A DNA stretch of 64,000 nucleotides from Scytonematopsis contorta HA4267-MV1 (GTDB lineage: Bacteria; Cyanobacteriota; Cyanobacteriia; Cyanobacteriales; Nostocaceae). The notes beneath the pieces are model-generated. The model saw only the letters and a program-made list of their open reading frames with translations. It had not been told where the DNA came from and searched no databases. Numbering within the stretch: position 1 is the stretch's first letter; each line of letters opens with the position of its first letter. The stretch is from NCBI GenBank assembly GCA_019359035.1, contig JAHHIC010000013.1, positions 124,001-188,000 of the forward strand. The letters are read 5' to 3'. Below are positions 61,261 through 64,000 of this stretch, piece after piece. Made by a program: the position numbers and the translations under genes.

Positions 61261-63837
61261 TTAATTACGAATCTTTGAGTAGAGCAATTTATCCTCATCT
61301 ATTAAATAATCAGAAGGTTTAGCCGGAACATAAGCAGAATTATTAGGTTTTTTATCAAAAATGCCAAACATAGGTGTAGCTAACCCATCACTCATATTCA
61401 TCGGGTCTAATCCTAAAATTAGCTCTATAGTTTTCAGCATACTTAATTGGTCGTAGCGGTCATTAACAACCACATTTCTTTTAACATAAGGACTCACAGC
61501 TAAAGCCACTGTTCGCGTTGCATCAACATGGTCTGGTCCATCTTGAGCATCGTCTTCTACTACTAAAATCAGGGAATTTTTCCAAATCGGACTTTTAGCT
61601 ATTGTCTCTACAATTTTTCCTAGAGCTGCATCATTTTGAGCCATTAATTGATAAGGGTTAGGATAATCTGGATTTTCTCCTGCTGTGTGGTCGTTGGGAA
61701 GCCAGATATAATTAAATTGCGAGACTTTTCCTGTTTTTAATTGTTTCTCAAAATCTGTTTTCCAATCTTGAGCGCGTTGTATATCGGAATATTTCAGGTC
61801 GTAATAATGATAATTGAATGGATAATGGTAAAGGTATTTTGCGAATTTTTTTCTAAAATTGGGATATTTTTGTAATGCTTTTGCTAAGGTGTCGTCGTTC
61901 GTGAAAACTTTTGACAAAGAATTAGTAAACTCTGTATTTTCTAATAGTCGCAGTGCTTGTTGAGGTGTGTCAGCTTTACCGTAATAATCTTTAAAAACTT
62001 CAGTCGCTGCTTGTCCTCTGTCTGTTTTTGCCGCACTACTCATACTTTGAGCATAAAATTTCTGGGCTAATTGACTATCTGCTCCAAAAGCTTCCACTAT
62101 TAATTGATAAGAACGGGTAAAAATATAATAAGGTTCACCGTAGATGCGATAATCTACTTTTTTTGCTTCCAAAGCATTCCACAAATAAACGGGTGAGAAT
62201 GTAGCTGGAACTGTTCCAAAGGGATAGCCTTTATATCGCAGGGAATATTTAGCATTTCCTAGCCATTCCAAAAAGGGACTCGCGTAACCACTGGTGGTAA
62301 AGCTATGTCCAAGTACACTCATTTCTCCGTTGACAAAGAAGTTATCTAATGTCACAAAATCTGATGCTAATTTATGATGATTGGGAGTAACTTCGCGACC
62401 AAAAAGTGTTAAAGATTTATCGCCATTCCCTTTTTCTAAGTCTCCTAAAATCTGGTCATAAGTGCGGTTTTCTTTGACTATATAAAATATATGACGGATG
62501 GGTAATTTTAATCCTTCTTTTGCGCTGTAAATTGGTGAACCTTCTTCTACTTGTTTCGTCCAATTTTTCAGGGAAGCATTAATTTGTTTTTGCGGGACAA
62601 GGGAGACGGAACCTTTTAATAATTTCAATACGTATCCTTTACCACCTTTGGAAGTAATGGGTTGTACTCCGTCTAAGTTGGGACGGCGAAGATGGATACC
62701 TTTGGCACTCAGTATGGACATCTGTCCTTGATTTAATAACACTTTGGTGGGATACCAAGCGCTAGGGATAAATCCTTGTAATTGCTTTTTGTTTTTATCA
62801 AATACTGCGACTGCGTTTATTTCCGCTTGGGTAACATAGAGACGATTTCCTTCTATAACGCAGGATGTGGGGGAACTACCGGAACGAAATCCTTTGTGAC
62901 GTACGTCGATATTGGATACGATTACATCTTTTTTGGTGTCTATGACGGAAATGCTGTCGGATGCGGTGTTTAAAACATATAAATTTTGCCCGTCTACGCA
63001 AAAATTCTGTGGTTTTTGCCCAACTGTTAGGGTTTTGATGGGTTTTAGTTGTTTATCGTAAATTAGAAGTTTATTTTCTCCTATAAGGATTACATAAAGT
63101 TTGTTGTTAAGGAATTCTACGCTGTAGGGAAAATATCCCACGTTAGTTTCTTGTTCGATAGCTCCAGTTTCTGTGTTGAGGATGGCTAGCTTTCCTTGGG
63201 TGTAATTTTTTTGTTCGCTTTGTGTAACCAGATAGTTTACGGCTAAACGTTTGTTGTCGATTGGTGCGATTCCTGCTGCATATCCTTTGATTGGATATTC
63301 CCGTACTGGATTGAATTCTTTGTTGATGCGGTATATTTTTTGGTCAAAACCTCCGCTGATATATAGGTCGGAGTCTGGGCTTTGTTTTGCGCTGGGAAAG
63401 AGAGATTGATATGGTAGGGTTTTAATAACTTTGGCGTTTTTTGTGTCTATGACAGAGATATTTTGAGGCTCTTTGCCGTAGTACCCGGTGTTAAGTACTA
63501 CTAGTTTTCCTGCGTAGTTTATGGCTTCGTAGGGGAGTCTTCCAACTTCGATTTGAGTTCCTGCTGGGCTAATTTTCCAACCGTTGGGGAGACTCATTTC
63601 TTGTGGGGTTTTGGCTTGGGCTTTGGCTAGGAATGTTGGGTAGGGGGTGTCTTTTTTGACGAATTCCCATAGTTCTTTGTTGAGGTTTTCTTCTTCTCCG
63701 GGTTGGTCGGGTGCTAATTCTCTTTGTTCTTCTCTTTCTTCTGGTTTAGCTTTTTCTGCTAGTTGCTGTTTTTGACATGCTTGGGTGGTGAGGGTGAGGG
63801 TGAGGGTTGCTATGACTGTCCATTTACGAGGATTCAT
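61261..63837 (-). CDS. Lipoprotein: YncE-like beta-propeller fused to a phosphoesterase
   Basis: 858 residues. The N-terminus MNPRKWTVIATLTLTLTTQAC is a lipoprotein signal with the lipobox ending at Cys21. Residues about 85-420 form a seven-bladed propeller of YncE type (VIDTKNAKVIKTLPY, LAILNTETGAIEQE, LLIYDKQLKPIKTL, SVIDTKKDVIVSNID). Residues about 445-850 are a phosphoesterase/alkaline-phosphatase-superfamily domain: VKENRTYDQILGDLEKGNG, DNFFVNGEMSVLGHSFTTSGYAS, YIWLPNDHTAG and LILVVEDDAQDGPDHVDATRT carry the metal-binding Asp/His residues. It would be a cell-envelope phosphodiesterase or phosphatase. The substrate is unknown. The ATG at 63835-63837 is required for the signal. Confidence 0.92.
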   Translation of the reverse strand: MNPRKWTVIATLTLTLTTQACQKQQLAEKAKPEEREEQRELAPDQPGEEENLNKELWEFVKKDTPYPTFLAKAQAKTPQEMSLPNGWKISPAGTQIEVGRLPYEAINYAGKLVVLNTGYYGKEPQNISVIDTKNAKVIKTLPYQSLFPSAKQSPDSDLYISGGFDQKIYRINKEFNPVREYPIKGYAAGIAPIDNKRLAVNYLVTQSEQKNYTQGKLAILNTETGAIEQETNVGYFPYSVEFLNNKLYVILIGENKLLIYDKQLKPIKTLTVGQKPQNFCVDGQNLYVLNTASDSISVIDTKKDVIVSNIDVRHKGFRSGSSPTSCVIEGNRLYVTQAEINAVAVFDKNKKQLQGFIPSAWYPTKVLLNQGQMSILSAKGIHLRRPNLDGVQPITSKGGKGYVLKLLKGSVSLVPQKQINASLKNWTKQVEEGSPIYSAKEGLKLPIRHIFYIVKENRTYDQILGDLEKGNGDKSLTLFGREVTPNHHKLASDFVTLDNFFVNGEMSVLGHSFTTSGYASPFLEWLGNAKYSLRYKGYPFGTVPATFSPVYLWNALEAKKVDYRIYGEPYYIFTRSYQLIVEAFGADSQLAQKFYAQSMSSAAKTDRGQAATEVFKDYYGKADTPQQALRLLENTEFTNSLSKVFTNDDTLAKALQKYPNFRKKFAKYLYHYPFNYHYYDLKYSDIQRAQDWKTDFEKQLKTGKVSQFNYIWLPNDHTAGENPDYPNPYQLMAQNDAALGKIVETIAKSPIWKNSLILVVEDDAQDGPDHVDATRTVALAVSPYVKRNVVVNDRYDQLSMLKTIELILGLDPMNMSDGLATPMFGIFDKKPNNSAYVPAKPSDYLIDEDKLLYSKIRN

Positions 63838-64000
63838 GGGAATTGGGTGGTGGGGGTTTGTATTTATTTTGATGGTGTTGGGATAAGAAAGTAGTTTTGT
63901 TTAGGATTTATTAGGGAATCAAATAAATAAAAGCCTAGAAATAGAAGCCTAGAAATAGAAGCCTAGAAATAGAAGCCTAGAAATAAATTTCTGGCTCAAA
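63838..64000. other. Right-edge intergenic region
   Basis: Upstream of the lipoprotein gene; holds its promoter and a 14-base tandem repeat. Confidence 0.4.
63933..63986. repeat. 14-base tandem repeat GCCTAGAAATAGAA
   Basis: Four consecutive copies of GCCTAGAAATAGAA (the last truncated). Confidence 0.9.

Overview
The window comes from the chromosome of a filamentous, probably heterocyst-forming cyanobacterium (Nostocales-like). Support: a photosystem I psaM gene, two proteins of the orange-carotenoid-protein N-terminal family, an intein-bearing dnaX, a eukaryote-type Ser/Thr kinase, TPR-CHAT and FGGY-kinase genes of cyanobacterial type, and many heptanucleotide tandem repeats and dispersed palindromes typical of these genomes. 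The DNA is AT-rich and genes are mostly monocistronic on both strands. I see no rRNA, tRNA, CRISPR array or intact insertion sequence.

Layout. 0-7 kb: two near-identical flavin amine oxidase genes (the first cut by the window edge) flank a calpain-like protease and an adenosine-deaminase-like gene. 7-11.5 kb: an MFS exporter, a PIN toxin/HTH antitoxin pair, a zinc-cluster protein and an HTH regulator. 11.5-18.3 kb: a membrane Ser/Thr kinase, a membrane GTPase, a DUF937 protein, two helical carotenoid protein paralogues and a small exported protein. 19-25 kb: a WcaI-type glycosyltransferase, a TauE/SafE exporter with an acetamidase/formamidase, a Nudix hydrolase and the urease accessory genes ureE-ureF-ureG, with ureE and ureF overlapping. 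25-28.7 kb: two linked histidine kinase/receiver proteins. 28.7-37.3 kb: an EgtD-like methyltransferase, then an apparent hopanoid-associated group (HpnG-like phosphorylase, HpnB-like glycosyltransferase, squalene/phytoene synthase) with a large outer-membrane beta-barrel/beta-helix protein inside it.

37.5-43.8 kb holds a TPR-CHAT protease (1357 aa), two tandem small zinc-motif membrane proteins and a 240-aa protein sharing the CHAT protein's N-terminal module. 44-47.6 kb is dnaX, interrupted in its Walker B motif by a 430-residue intein. Inside the intein, in another reading frame, lies a complete LAGLIDADG-type homing endonuclease gene. This is the most striking feature of the window.

47.6-64 kb: a GT2 glycosyltransferase, an EbsA-like protein, a phosphotransacetylase-family P-loop protein, a DprA-like protein, a MAPEG membrane protein, a YajQ-family protein, conserved hypotheticals, a TPR protein, psaM, a pentulose kinase, another glycosyltransferase, a DUF4351-type protein with in-frame repeats, and a lipoprotein joining a YncE-like propeller to a phosphoesterase.

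Functional links supported by context are the urease maturation genes, the two sensor kinases, the toxin-antitoxin pair, the dispersed hopanoid genes and the putative CHAT locus. Other neighbours look unrelated. Simple-sequence heptamers sit in many intergenic gaps and have entered or set the ends of several coding regions.
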